DNA of 64,000 bases from Protonemura montana (Eukaryota > Arthropoda > Insecta > Plecoptera > Nemouridae). The translations under genes were made by a program, and so were the position numbers. Location: positions 25,223,021-25,287,020 of the forward strand of contig OX387602.1 in NCBI GenBank assembly GCA_947568835.1, written 5' to 3'. The notes under the pieces are model-generated. The model was not told the origin of the DNA. It made no database searches and saw nothing but the letters and a program-made list of their open reading frames with translations. Position 1 is the stretch's first letter. The number at the start of each line of letters is the position of its first letter. This document shows, piece by piece, positions 1-13,330 of the stretch.

Positions 1-878
1 TCCTCTAAACGTTGTACCAAACCTTCTGGGCTTGCCCCAAGAGCAGACTGGCGCAAGTCTTTCAGCTGATTTTTTAAACGTAGTATCCGTTGGTCAGAGT
101 GACTCAATGCTTCATTTAACTCTTGGTCTTGGTTAGTTAACTCCTTTTCGCGTTCATGCTGAACACGGAGAGCATGGGCAGCGTCAACCATAGTTGTTCT
201 GTTCCCAACATTTTCTATCTTCCGTTCCATTCGTTCAATTCTTTTCTGTACTATGTCTTTTTCTTTTTCCATGATTTCAATATCAGCTCGTAGTTCAGCC
301 GTAGACAGACCGTTACTTTTCAATGCTTCACTTTCTTTGTGAACAATTTTAAACTCTTCTATCAACTGCTCGTACTGCTCGTATGTGACTGCCATGTCAG
401 AGTCAGCTAGAAACTCATAGGGAACGACAAGCTTGACGAGATACTGAGCCAGATACGCTCTTTTCTGAAGGTCCGTAATATTTTTAAGCAGCCACTCGAG
501 TATTGGATGCACAATAGAAGTGTCACCTTGCACAATCCCTTGACGAAATTCACTGGCAGAGACTGCCGGACCAGGCTTATATTTCAATATTCGAAGCAGG
601 TCCAAAACTCTAACAGTTGTTTGTTCCGGTTCTTCGGTCCGGACATCTACCTTGCTGCTGGGATCTACCTCAGAAAATACGTCCGACAGTACCTAGAAAT
701 AAAGTTGGTTGTCATAGTAAAAAAAAACATGTTAAAAAACCTCAAAAGAAACCGTGAGTAGAAGACTTACCTGCAACAACTGGTCAGAATCCAGAGAATC
801 AAAAGATATAAGATTATAAACTTTACCGGGATAAAGTTTGTTCAATTCGGTTACAATAAATTTGAGTTGATCACTCAT
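1..878 (-). CDS. IFT81: IFT81, intraflagellar transport protein 81, N-terminal part (two exons, cut by window edge)
   Basis: This is the 5' end of a gene for IFT81, a core IFT-B subunit that works with IFT74 to carry tubulin into growing cilia. Exon 1 runs 878-771 (36 codons, starting MSDQLKFIV) and ends at a CAG|GTAAGT donor. Exon 2 starts at 692 after a TTTCTAG acceptor and stays open to position 1. Both junctions are phase 0. The translation matches the family in order: YNLISFDSLDSDQLLQ, then VLSDVFSEVDP, then RILKYKPGPA and EFRQGIV, then HPILEWLL and KRAYLAQYL. These make up the N-terminal calponin-homology-like tubulin-binding domain (about residues 1-125). A charged, heptad-like coiled coil follows (about residues 140-265), ending near QSALGASPEGLVQRLE. 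The start is fixed by the family N-terminus and an in-frame ATG in good context. The rest of the gene lies left of the window. The identification comes from recalled family sequence. Confidence 0.93.
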
Positions 879-3800
879 CGTGAAAGGTTTGAGAGTAATT
901 CAACTCTTTGAATTTCAACTCTTTGAACTCTTTCTACTCTTTCTAGATGGACTAGAAATATCCAAAGTGGATATTTAATTCTTTGATCGATTATTTTCTA
1001 TGGCACCAAAATAACCAAGGAAAAACGATCAATAACCTAGAAAATGCCACATTGGGATGTAAACAAAACTTCGGCGATCCTCGGATATCCTCGGATTCCT
1101 CCGGACACCCCGCCAACATTATGAAATGATAGATTATGGAAACTAGCTATCCAAATGACATACCCATCCCATAGGACGAGATGATGAAATGGGAAGATGT
1201 TTTCATAATCCTAAATCACCTATCTACAAAGTTGCCGTGGATGAATTAGGAAACTTAAAATAATTAGAAAATCAGATTATTTCGGAGAAAGAGTTTAGAG
1301 ATTTGGTTCCCAACTTCTTCATGTACATGTGAGGCAAAGATTTTTTTTATTCACACGTACTACCGTGGTGCCATTAATTCTGTCGAGTCTTGCGACGTGC
1401 CTACGCTTCTCGTGCAGACTGGTTCCCTTTGAACCAAGACTCGTTGAAACAACATAAAAACCGTCGACATTTTCTGGTCAAATCTCGTCGTTCTTGCCCA
1501 CCCTTTTTTCAGGCTCAATTTTAAGAGATTTAATTTGCAATGCTTTTTCCCCCACACAATACCATTGTTTGTTTTTGAAAGAGCACTACACAGAAGACAA
1601 CAACGTCTTGATAGACTCGTCATTGTCCTCGCCTTCATCACGCATTCGTGGAAATCGGAGTAAAAAATGCCGCAACCGATTGTAATTAAATGTGGCTGGC
1701 CATGCCCCGTCATTCGAGCAACGTGTTTCCAAAAAGTCTGTCTCGACTATGCATGCCACCACTTCATGACTTCGGCGCTCGCTGAGGGCTTGTGGACCGC
1801 AAAGAAGGTGCGCGCTCCTCTTAATGCTCTCAAACCTATGTTTGCAATTCTATTTGGACTTACTGGCTTCTTCGATAACTCGAAAATGATTTCGAAAATC
1901 GAGTTAAAGTGTGCGGGTTAGTATAGCAAGCTGGCAGGCGTGGAGCCAAATTGTTAAAGCTAACCTCTCTTTACGACTCGTGTAGTTCTGAAGAGTATGT
2001 TTTATGTGAGTTGCTGACCCTCGGTGGCCTGCGTTATCAGAGCACCTCCAAGATTAACGAAAAACGTGAATTTTAGTAAGTTTTGTGATTAGAACAAGAA
2101 GTTATGTGACAATTTCCGAAGCCTGTACCTATTATAGTTACTAATTCAATGTGTACTTATGGAATTGAACAAATAAACAAATAAAATAAATATATTTGTA
2201 AGTGTGTAACAAGTAAAATGAAACTACAGCAAACAAAAAGTCATGAAAGAAAACATAAATGAAAAATGATCGAACGCTGAAACGAAATATCTGTAGCGCT
2301 ATAAAATGTGTTGTGGCTAGAAATAGATTTACTGTAATTGATAATTATCTATTGTCACCAGATGTAATTGATGTCAAATGCATGCACAATAAGTACACTG
2401 CATGCGATCGAGTACCCATACCTACCAGTACGAATAAAAGAGGTTGATACTCAAGTCTTGGTAACGTTGATTGATTTGCCATAAAAGTGATTGAATGAAG
2501 ATCAATTATCTCTGCTCACGAACACAATAAAACGCTTTAGACTTGTTTCTCAGAATTTGGGAACCGTCAACTCCGGAATCTGGTAGCACAATGAAGGCGC
2601 GGAAAATCTCGTTCATGGCTGGTTGTTTCCCAAAACGACACTCCACCGTGCTACAACCTGGCGACGTCGAATCTCTTGTGGAACCAAGCGATGCAATCCT
2701 TGTAAGACTTGTCGCTCCAAAAGTAGATTCTTTCTGTAAGTGCAAGTTGCACAGCTGACGCCTTCTGATTCTCTAATAGAGTGGCATAATGTAGCGTTCG
2801 TGTATTATTCCGAAAAAATTACAGACACACATGGACCTGCATTATGCACCTCTTATATAAGACTGCTCAAGCATTTTGATGTACCTACAGGTTTAAAAAA
2901 AAAAGTGTTTTTTTTTTCAGATAATGTTGGAAAATACTAAGCGTATGCCAGTGTGACCAAGTCTTCATCATGAAAGAAATCCAACGATTCTATCTTGGTA
3001 AAAAGTGCAATACTTGGCAACTATTGAAGCAAATGAGAATCAAACCAAAAACCTAATTCAGAAGCCCATTTTTCGCCCAGCGACTTCTTTCCACCGTACT
3101 GGCAATGTAAGCGAGATGATAAATGCGATCTGTAAGCGTGATGATGCGATGATTGCGATACAATCAACCATGAAAGCGTTGAAAGCCGGATCATCAGGAA
3201 CCTGGAGGCTGAATAAGAGATCACATAGAGTCAGTTGTCACCGGTGCTTTGTTGCGTGGTCGGCACGTTGGAGGCGTCACACCACCTTATCGCCTGGCCC
3301 GGCACATTGTTGAACCGTTTCACACGTCCAGACGCGAAGAGGCTTCATTGATTTTAACAAAAGACTGACATAGTGTGACAATGAAAATTGTCTAATTCGT
3401 AAAATGAAATTTCGTAGAATAGCAGTGATTGAGCTTATTCCCTTACCATAATCGCTCGCTATCGAAACATATCACATGAGAGTGTTATAGTATCTGTAAT
3501 GCTGCCAATGGCTTATGGTAAACCATGACAGTTGACTTCTAAAAGCATTTTCTTTGGTCATGCACATTTTCTTTTGGATAAGAGAGGGGATCCAATTGAC
3601 GACCATAAACGCCATTGTAAGTTTATTTACAATATATTTACTCGAGAGGTAATATATTTTTTTCATGTTACCCACTATGAACGGTCAGAAATTGTAAGCC
3701 CACCGTTCTGAAATGTCTTTCAGGTAAGACGCCGCATGCATTGAGATGGTGTGCGATGCATTTAAAATTCATCCCACGCCGAAAGCCCGCGTTGACGAGT

Positions 3801-5017
3801 GGAAGTGTATAAGAATACACATAGTAAGTCAGCGACAGAAATGACGGCGTACAATTCTCATTACCGCACTAATGACACGATGGTTAATTGACTTTGTGAA
3901 CCATGCGGCCTAGGGGCCCGAGGTGAGCCGCGGCGGGCTGGCGAGGTTCGGGCCCCAGATCCGCCCCCAGCCATACCATCACGCCCAAATTATTAACCCA
4001 AGCTATCGTTATTAATGACCTGTTACTGCGAGACCAATTTCATAAATGATCGTGATTTGTTTTACAATTAACTTATTTAGTGCTGGCGCAAGGAAGAAAA
4101 AACTTCTACATAATAATATTTAAGTTTTTGATTAAAGTCAGCAGTCAATCAGTTTTAATAGTGAGTTAAATTTTTCTTGTTTTATGATCTGGAATATTAA
4201 AATATCCAAAACGACCATGAATTTAAAAGTGTAATTATTAAATGCTCTGATTTTAATTTCATAAAACAAATTAATTAGATCTCGTAGCCTTAAACATCAC
4301 ATATTTTCGATCACGGAATGTAGAAGTGACCGTTCGTTGATTACGTTAGAAAATGTATCATAATTTCCTCTATTCGTTTCTCTTCTCTTAGTTTAACTCA
4401 TTTTGAAGGGGCAAACGAATAAGAACTTTTCGGCAGAGAGCAGGCCAGATGGTTCCACCAAGAATAATAAATGCTACAATTCTTCTTTAAGCTACAATTC
4501 TTAAGACTGAAAACCAATCTTTAAATTATGGATCAACACGGGTCATAAGTAATACCATTTCGGAAGTAGCATTGTAGTTTTTTTTATCATTTTCTAATTT
4601 ATTGACTTTTAAAACAACTGGGATAAAAACCCTGTTGAAAAACAATTCCTTAATTTAATGATCGCGAGAATCACCTCCCTCAGGAGCTCATATAAATGTT
4701 ACATCACAAGCATCAAGTTCTGATAGATAATCATTACAGCTTGCGGTGCCCCGCTAAAGGACCCAACGCAAGCTACTTGATAGGTTTGAGTTCTTAATTC
4801 CGGAGCGATCATTTGCCACAGCCGGGGGTTGATTGGTGTCCAATGACCAGCAGAAATCGCACAATATCGTGTGGCGGCGCTGAACGGCGGGGCCGACGAC
4901 GCCGCGCCGACGGCAAAAGAACCGCGCTGGGCCGCGCCGTAAATTGCGTGGAACGAATGACGCTGGCGACAGGCGCACGCGGCATCGAGCACTTGTCAAA
5001 CGACGCTACATGGTGAC

Positions 5018-5068
5018 AATAATCGCGGCAATAATCGGCAATAATCAGAAATAATCTGCAATAATCGG
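5018..5068. repeat. Degenerate 10-bp tandem repeat
   Basis: Five consecutive copies of a unit close to AATAATCGGC (with CAGA and CTGC variants) lie end to end, just right of a GC-rich patch. They are short, and I know of no function. Confidence 0.7.
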
Positions 5069-8000
5069 GTGCCTTTGAAAGGTGAATCCGAGGGCGGGTC
5101 GCCATCTCGAATGCGAAGCGAATGATGCACGTTTGGTCTTAACTGCGCTTTGACATTACCATTATTTCGATTCGAATGCACGTACATTTTTATTTATACT
5201 CTAGCGAATTTTATATAAAGTTCTCTGAGTTCTTTTCACCTGATAAAAACTATAAATATTTTTTTAATCGCACGTGCACCTAACCACAATAATTAAAACC
5301 GGATTATGATATGGATTTAATTGTACTGCTAGAACAGAGACATATGTGTCTGCTTATCAGCTTCAAACGTGATAAAAGTTATGCTTATACACTGTTTTGT
5401 ATAAAACTAGATGTTCATTATGGAAATAAATTACTCTGTTTTCATTAAAACCTTGAAAACCTTGAGCTGCGTAATGCGGTGTACGGGTAACTGACACCAC
5501 AAACCGTCGCCCTTGCATATCTGCTTCACTGCAATTCACAGATGCACATTTACATAACGTAATAATCTGTAATTTGCCCCAAATGTCATAGGCAGTAATG
5601 AATTATTATTCTAAACTTGCCATCATCTTGTCAAGCCATTGAGCTACTATGCTACGGATGACCACTTACGATATTATATCTGGTCTCGGCTCGGGGCGCT
5701 TTATCAAAGACTCGTATCAAACACTCGATAGCTAACGCGATATTCCGAAAGTTAATTAATCTCGAGTTATAGAAGCTCATTATTGAGAGTGATGGTAATT
5801 ATTTTCACGATGTATAAAACGCTATCGAAGCTTGGAATCTTAACTTGCTTTTTCGTTTTGTTTTCTACGAGATGCTGCTGGTATCTCAAAACATTTGCTC
5901 TTCAACGGACAGCGGGGAAGATATAGGTCGTACTTAGGCGCATGTCTACATTCCTGCGCCTAATGTAAAGAAGCTTGCAAATTTATGGGTGCATTCAGCA
6001 AATAAAATGAGGCGCGTGAGTACCTACCTTGAACATGGCTATGCCGCTGATTTGCAACAACAGTAACAGGGAACAATCATGCACTCAAAGTATATGCACC
6101 TTTGCAATCGTATGAGATTTATATTTGTGATACAGGAAAGTTAAAAAAACCCTCATAATTATCATTCCAAAATGAGTCATTTTAGCATACGGCCTTGTTA
6201 TGAATTCATCGGCGTGACGTAAGGCTCGCATTTTTTTTTTAATTTTTCAGTTCCTAGAAACATTTTCCACTTTTTTTAATTTTGGTTCATGCACTCTTAG
6301 TGCAAATACCTTCATGAAACACCATGGCCCATATGAACACATCGACCGAACTAATTATTCTTACAAAATTTTGTTAGAACAATTTTTGTATGAATATGGT
6401 TTATATTGCAGGTGACATGGAAGTCTGTTTTTACTTAAATGAAACGATGAAAACTCCTTGTCGTTGTATAAGACGTTTGTCCACAGATGTCTCTGCTAGA
6501 CACTTTCCTGAGCAGCGCGCGAGGAGATTTAAACGCGCTGGTCACATGTCCGCACCTCCCCATTTGTGAGGAGCTGTACCGTAATAGCAAAGATTGGTAA
6601 ACCACTTCGAACGATCCTATATAATTTCCACAAAACACGAGCATAGAGCGCAAAACAACGAAAGTGAGCTCATTTAGAAGCAACCATTATACTAAATTGA
6701 CTGAATTTTAATGCTTTTCAGAAGTGTTCGATCATGGAATTTCCGTGAAGTTACCGAAATTAACTTTACAGAACCTAGATTGTCTAATGCCGAGCAATCT
6801 GTATTATCCATAGACTTCACGCTGAACCGTGGATTAACCATCGAGTCCCCGCTGGAGATGTTTTGTGCATCACGCCCAAGCGTCCAATTAGCAGGCCATC
6901 AGGTTATGAGCCTAGAGCCTCGGCATTAATATCTGCATTGATTTATGGTCCGACGTTAACGAAGCTAATGTCTGCAAGCCAAGAAACAGCCGAGCAACCT
7001 CTTTGATGGACCATAAGAACATCTTTGTCTGTAGGTACAACGCGACCATAACTTATCCATCCACATGAGTTATTTGCTGGCTTATTTACTTTTCAAACAA
7101 GTAACTATTTAGTCAGTTAATTACCGAAGCGTAAATATAATTACCTAATAAGAATTTCCTCTTTTAAATGCCGATTTTTCATAGGACATAAAACGTTAGC
7201 AAGATGTTTTGTAGATAAACGAACGGCTTTGATAAAGCCGCTTTTATTTCATTTCTTCAATCTGACTCGGCTTATTCCAGTGAAGATCGTTAGGGGCGCG
7301 CAGGACTGCACACGAAAGCAAAAAAAAAACCTTATGTGCACGCTGTTCTCCATTTTGTTTACTATGAAAGTGATGAAGCATCGAATTATTATTAATGCGT
7401 TTCATGTCTGTTTAATTTGTAAATAATTAACTTGCTTCGAGTGAAACCTGTTGTTTCCAGACCTCACTACGGGGGCGAGGTTCGGTGTGCTCTTACATCC
7501 CATTAGCCCCCCATGGGCCCCATAAAGGACGTGCTCCGACCAGCCAACAATAATTGCCGCCAAAATATCCTTCCTTGGCCGGCGCGGCGCTTACTCGCCT
7601 TCCCCCTGAATCACGTTCCTCAACGAGGATCACTCGTAAACATAACTCTCCTCGCGGCGAACAAGATTAACTGTTTGTGTTTTAAGTTAAAAGCTAAATA
7701 TGTATGGACATCAATTATATCAAAGACATATTTTGATATACACTACACATTTTCACGTGAATAAATGGTCATCACATAAAAAAATAATGAAATTTTGCAA
7801 GATCTTTATGACCAATAAAAGAATTAAACTTTTTTTTACTAAAGTAAAGTCAATGTTAATCATAAAATGTTAATATCGAATTGGAATGGCATGAAAATGC
7901 TGGAGGTTGTTCTTACTTTGATGTCAGTGAAATAATTTGATGTGTGGCATGGACAGTCATTCGGCCAAGCGAGCATAAAATGAAACATGTCAGTTTTTTC

Positions 8001-11000
8001 GTTAAGGCAAATACATAAAAAGATGGATTTATGATAAATGTAAGAATTATCTGAGCAACGCGCTGTATTTTCTAGGCTGATTAAGGAACCATCAGGTAAT
8101 AATATTGTTGACTTAACGATCGACCCTTTCTGTTTTTTAACAACGATAAATTCATTTAGTTCGTTAAGAGAAGATAGGTTTACGTTTCAAACTGAGCCAG
8201 GCTGGCACATTGGCGCGTCCAGTTCGATATGCCTAATATTATAATATACGACGGAAAAAGGTTTCGGCATAAATTATTGAGAAAATGAAATATTTCAAAA
8301 GACACTTCAGTTATATGCATTCCCAAGGTGAGCTCTACCAAGCTGATATTTGAGCAGATTTATATTTTGCACGCTTTGCTGATTGTGCTACATAGGCGTT
8401 TGCTAGGCTATCGATTGGAAAATTTAATTGGAAACGTATATATATAAGGATGTATATTTTATTTTGAATGCCACACTGCAGGGCACCAATGTAATTGAAT
8501 ATGATGTACTGATTCTGGATTCCGCAGATGTGCAGGAGATGCAATTATATTTGAAACTCTAGCTCACTCATTGGTTTTGGTTTAACTTCGTCTCGTTAAG
8601 CAAACATATCTTGCAAAGTCATATTGAACGAAATTTACAAGAACACTCAACAGATGCACGTTTGGTTTAGCTATAATTTGGATATTTAAATCCCAATTTT
8701 TTAAGCGATCTGAAAATAAAATTAAAAAATCTGATAATTGAAGTTTTCCCCAAAATCTACAGTAAAAACCACAAATAGAAAAAAAATCGAGAGAAGCCAA
8801 CGCAGAGATGACGAATTCTGTAGAACCGGATCTATATCCAATCAATTCTCATTCGGTTTTTATTCATCAGATACCTCGGAGGGTGTATGATCAAGACACT
8901 TTCAAGCATTACATTATTATTTTCTCTCCTCACCTACAGTAATTAATAACTGTGTTTAAATGCGATTCTTTTATTCAACATTATTAACTCTAAGATTCTG
9001 TAGTCTTGTCAAACATATATCACAAGCAAGTTTTTCCCGTCGCTAAGCCTGAGTTTTCATTAAGACGCATTATAGTCATCCAGCGTCCGGTTCTGAAACA
9101 AGGAACGACGTTCTGCAGTTTCCCGGCATTTCTTTACTAGCAGAAAAACCAGATCCCCAAGAAAGTCATTGCAAACGTGAGAAATACAAAATGTGTGCTA
9201 CACCCGTGCAGTGTTAATGTGCATTGTTAACCCAGGTAAGTGCATTTGTGTAAATCCACCGCAAAAGAGCCGGTCTGATGTCTCCGTCGCTGGTATGAAT
9301 ATTCATCGACTACCGACTGGTTTTGGGAGACGGAGCTGAATTCTAATTTCAGATAACTGCTCCGTTTTAATAGACTTTCATCATCGGCATAATATAGACC
9401 CACACTGAAAAAAATGACAAACAAGTTACGGCTAACGATATTTAATAATAATCCAATAAGCGTTAGTTGTTTTAGTGCCTGGGAGTAGAATAAATTTACC
9501 TGAGATTTATAATTTACAATGCGGTAACTTATCTTTGCGTGGCGACTGGATGGTCCGGCCAAACAGATATGTTCCTAGGTACAATCCTAGCTGTACGCAT
9601 TTTGTAGTAAATTACTTTGATATACATTTTCATAGCTGTCGGCATAGTAAACGCAAGATCATGGCGTGTGTAAGTTACGGTCTGCAGCATGATAGGCTAC
9701 AAGCATAATGAAATAAAGTATTGTCTGTGTGTATATATGCTTAGCATAATATGATCTTTCTATATTTTATTTTATGGTTTTATTTATGCATCTTTTTTAA
9801 GAAGCATGTCGTGGCTATGAGTAGCACAGGGAATTGAAATAAGCTATCCCAATAAGGTGCCAGAGCAACCGAAATAATAATATGCATAACACAAGGCAAA
9901 AAATCTCCAACCCCTAACAAGCACAGTGCAAGATCGCCCTCATATAACAAGTTGTTGTTAGTAATATGCATTCCTGTTAATTATCGTGAAGACGCCCACG
10001 CCATGGTAATGAAGCAGAGAGGCGGTATCATGCACTAGGCTTGACCGCCTGTCAAGGTAGTTAGAAGTCTCTTGCTTGAGCAAAGCGTACACCGGTAGAT
10101 AAATGAGTTTCACCAGATAATAATATCTACAATTGATTCTGATTAGTGTTGGATGAAAAGTGATGGGATACCCTCCTGACAGGCTCGGGCGCTCTCTCAC
10201 AATCTCATGCATAAGGATACGAGGACCCAGAAGGCCCATAGAACGAGCCTATCTTTCATTTCATTAACGTGATTGGCAGATTCAATTAACGCTTATATGA
10301 GGTCAGACCTCCTCGCCCGGAGAGCTAATCGAGGGAGGTTTTACTAACAGCTCTTCGTGCTCGTCTATCGCGGGTTACAATTCAGACAAAAAGTTAGGTT
10401 AATTTGGTGCTTCAAGAGTAACATTAATCTCCCGAGATGCATGATGTAAGATGACAAGCCATCAGCTTTATACGAGGGCCGCAAGATGCTGCTGAAGACT
10501 GCAGAGCTGATCTATTTTCTCGTATTGCTAGGTATCGTTTTAAATGTGTACCTCTATACCTACGTATACATCACTCGTAGATACGGATGCCTAGATATTG
10601 CACGTTTAGCTTTTAGAACACAGGCAATATATACCTGAAATGAAGACTCACATTTTAGTGCTCTGCACCTTTTAAATCGAAATAAGCAGCGCGCAAGAAA
10701 TTTAAATAATTTCAGCGTTCTAGAAATACGCCATGCGATAGCTACATTAAAACTGCCAACTTGAGTGGCACCAGCAATTAGGCAACTGTATAAATTACCT
10801 TGTAACGTCGAGAGCTCTGCATTAAAAAGTTTTATGTCACATTGCTTGGCAATAAACAGACATATCACATCAATTAGGCCGCAGCCGCAGCGCGGACTTT
10901 ACTACGCACAGTAAAGTCCACCATAAAATTTTGTACCCTATATGCAATTTTGTTGTACTCTTACTTGCTGCAAGATTGTATGCTAGAATGGCGTAGAGTG

Positions 11001-13159
11001 GAATAGTTTTTTCCAGATTTAATTACCCGTCAACTTATTTGCTGTGAAGTATTGTGATACCGCGGAGTATCATAAGTCGTAAAATCTTAACCTGCATTAG
11101 ATTTTATTTATCACGTTTATAAAACTTTATACACATCAAACTCTTTTTCTGCCATATTATAGGTGCACCGAGTATATATCATTTAATTGCCATGTGACCG
11201 GCATTGCATTACAGTCCACACCATATCCTTCTAATTATTTCATGCTGAGGTTAGTTATAGGTATATACCTACTTACTTACAGAGTACACTTACTGCAATG
11301 TTGCGCTCCTCAAAGACGATCTCGAAAACTTCTATCAACGCGAGACGTAATTATTTTAATGAGCCTATTAACTTGTTTTGTTTTCATCTAGCAATTTGAT
11401 TGCCGCCATACAAATTTGTTGGCAGTAGTTACAAATTTTCATCGGCTGCCGATCGAAAAACTGAAAGGCAATCTTTATAATTCTACTTCATAAAAGAAGC
11501 AGGCGATATAATTGTTCCGATCGTGATTGTGTAGCTATTACCGACCGGTGCGTGCTCGGCGGCTGCAGCGGCAGCAGCGGCTGGACCCAGGCAAGAGGAT
11601 GACGGGCGGAGGCCAGCCATCGGCCCTGCCTGGTCCGGTCCGGCACAAGGCACGATCCACAGGGGTCTAAACACCGATGTAGCTTATTATCGTCCGAGCA
11701 GCGTACGGACAAGATACACTGTCAAGCCCACGGGGAGAAATAATAGAAAGTAAACTCCATTAGCCCCCGCGACTTTAAGTTCTGAATTATTGCCACCAGT
11801 TAGTGTCTTGTTCTGGCGTTGAAATCTCCGACTGTGATTTGAACACGAGTCGTGTTTACGCTGTCGACAACACCTTATACTCTGCAAACCGCGAGGCTAG
11901 TGGGCACGGAAAGCTTTCAATCGATTTTCATGCATAGAAAAGCAACGGACATCACAGTGGAAAACCGTGGCATGATTTCACTGAAAGAAAATTCGAAGAC
12001 TTCATAATCAGAAAGTTTAAAATATGTAATCAAGACTGATTTCGAAAAGACTGCACACTAATTGAATCCATATAGCTCACAAAATTCCTTGCCACACCCC
12101 GCAAGGGAAACGTCATTGAGTTATTTTACTGAAATTATTTACAGACGCGACTCTCAGAACACATCTGAGTTGGCAGACTCCAAACGAGTGGAACCCCTGC
12201 AATTATTAGATTATTTCTGGGTGAATTATCTGCTCGCCGCTCGCGTTTTATTACACTGGTCTTCGAACAATGACGCCATATTGTTGCACTGACTCTAGTT
12301 CGAGAAGGACAAAATGTGCAAGGGCTCCTAGTTTAACTGCATTCGTGCCTCGGTGCCCCCGCTGGTAGCCATACCAGAATCGTACGGATCTAACGCCTAT
12401 AATAATATTACGATACATGTATTTATATAATATGGAAACATTTTACGACCTACAAGTCTTAAGAACATAAAAAAAATTGAAATGTGTTTTAAAAATTTAT
12501 TTCCAGGCCTATAACACATTTTCATTATAATGATAACACGAAAAAATAACATCAACTTTAAATTGCTATAATGGACCATTATTTAAAATATTACATCAAT
12601 AATTTAAATGGACACTGAGTTTTTAAACTTTGAATGAACGATTATCTGAAACATATCCAAAGGTGTGCCGGCAGCTCCCGCTATATAATAAGGACGAAAG
12701 TGTTAATTACGTTTATATGTCTAAATTACATCAATTTAGGTCCTTATTTAGGTTAAGTTCAACTATTAATTGCGCTGGTCGGATGGTGAGAATGATTTTT
12801 TTATTTTTATAATAACGTCCTATTACTGTTCCAATAGCAATTACTTAATAGTCGATGGCATATAGGCGTACAGCAATTTTACAGCGAAGGTGCAATTTAC
12901 CGATTTTATAATTAACTTCGGCCCCGCACATCAAATCTTGGTTAAACAGTTTGCCAATAGCACCGTGCATTTCGTTAATCATACATTATAAACGTGATAA
13001 TATTGTTCCTCCTCTAAAATCGACCAGACCAAATCGATTACAAAAAGAAGCGAAACTAGATCCAGAGGCATGCAACACAAGACTATATAGATGCATTGTC
13101 AGGAAATGGATCGGTTTTTCATAAGGTGTCAATTTCGTTCGATCCTGTAACTCACACGC

Positions 13160-13330
13160 CTAGACCACATTGCAGGGTTTGCGGGTAGAAGTGTCCCGTC
13201 GGGTGGTGGCACATCGTTCGTCAACGCTGCATCGCGGCCGTATCATGGGTATCTACGCTTTGCAGCGCGCCAACAGGTTCGAACAGACCAGCGCCCTGTC
13301 GCTGGCCAGCGTGTAGCAGATGTTCGCTCC
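13160..13330. other. CpG-rich island with exon-like signals on both strands
   Basis: A sharply GC-rich block in AT-rich surroundings. On the plus strand, an acceptor-like CATTGCAG at 13,171 is followed by about 46 open codons. On the minus strand, a stronger pyrimidine-rich acceptor ending TTTTGCATAG near 13,346 is followed by about 29 open codons ending in TAG. The minus frame contains ICYTLASDRALVCSNL. I recognise neither peptide. It may be a terminal coding exon or a conserved regulatory element. The strand is undecided. Confidence 0.25.

Noticed and set aside
1360-1921. Overlapping plus and minus frames of 84-117 codons
   Set aside because: No recognisable domain, and both strands are open equally; a possible decayed repeat but unsupported.
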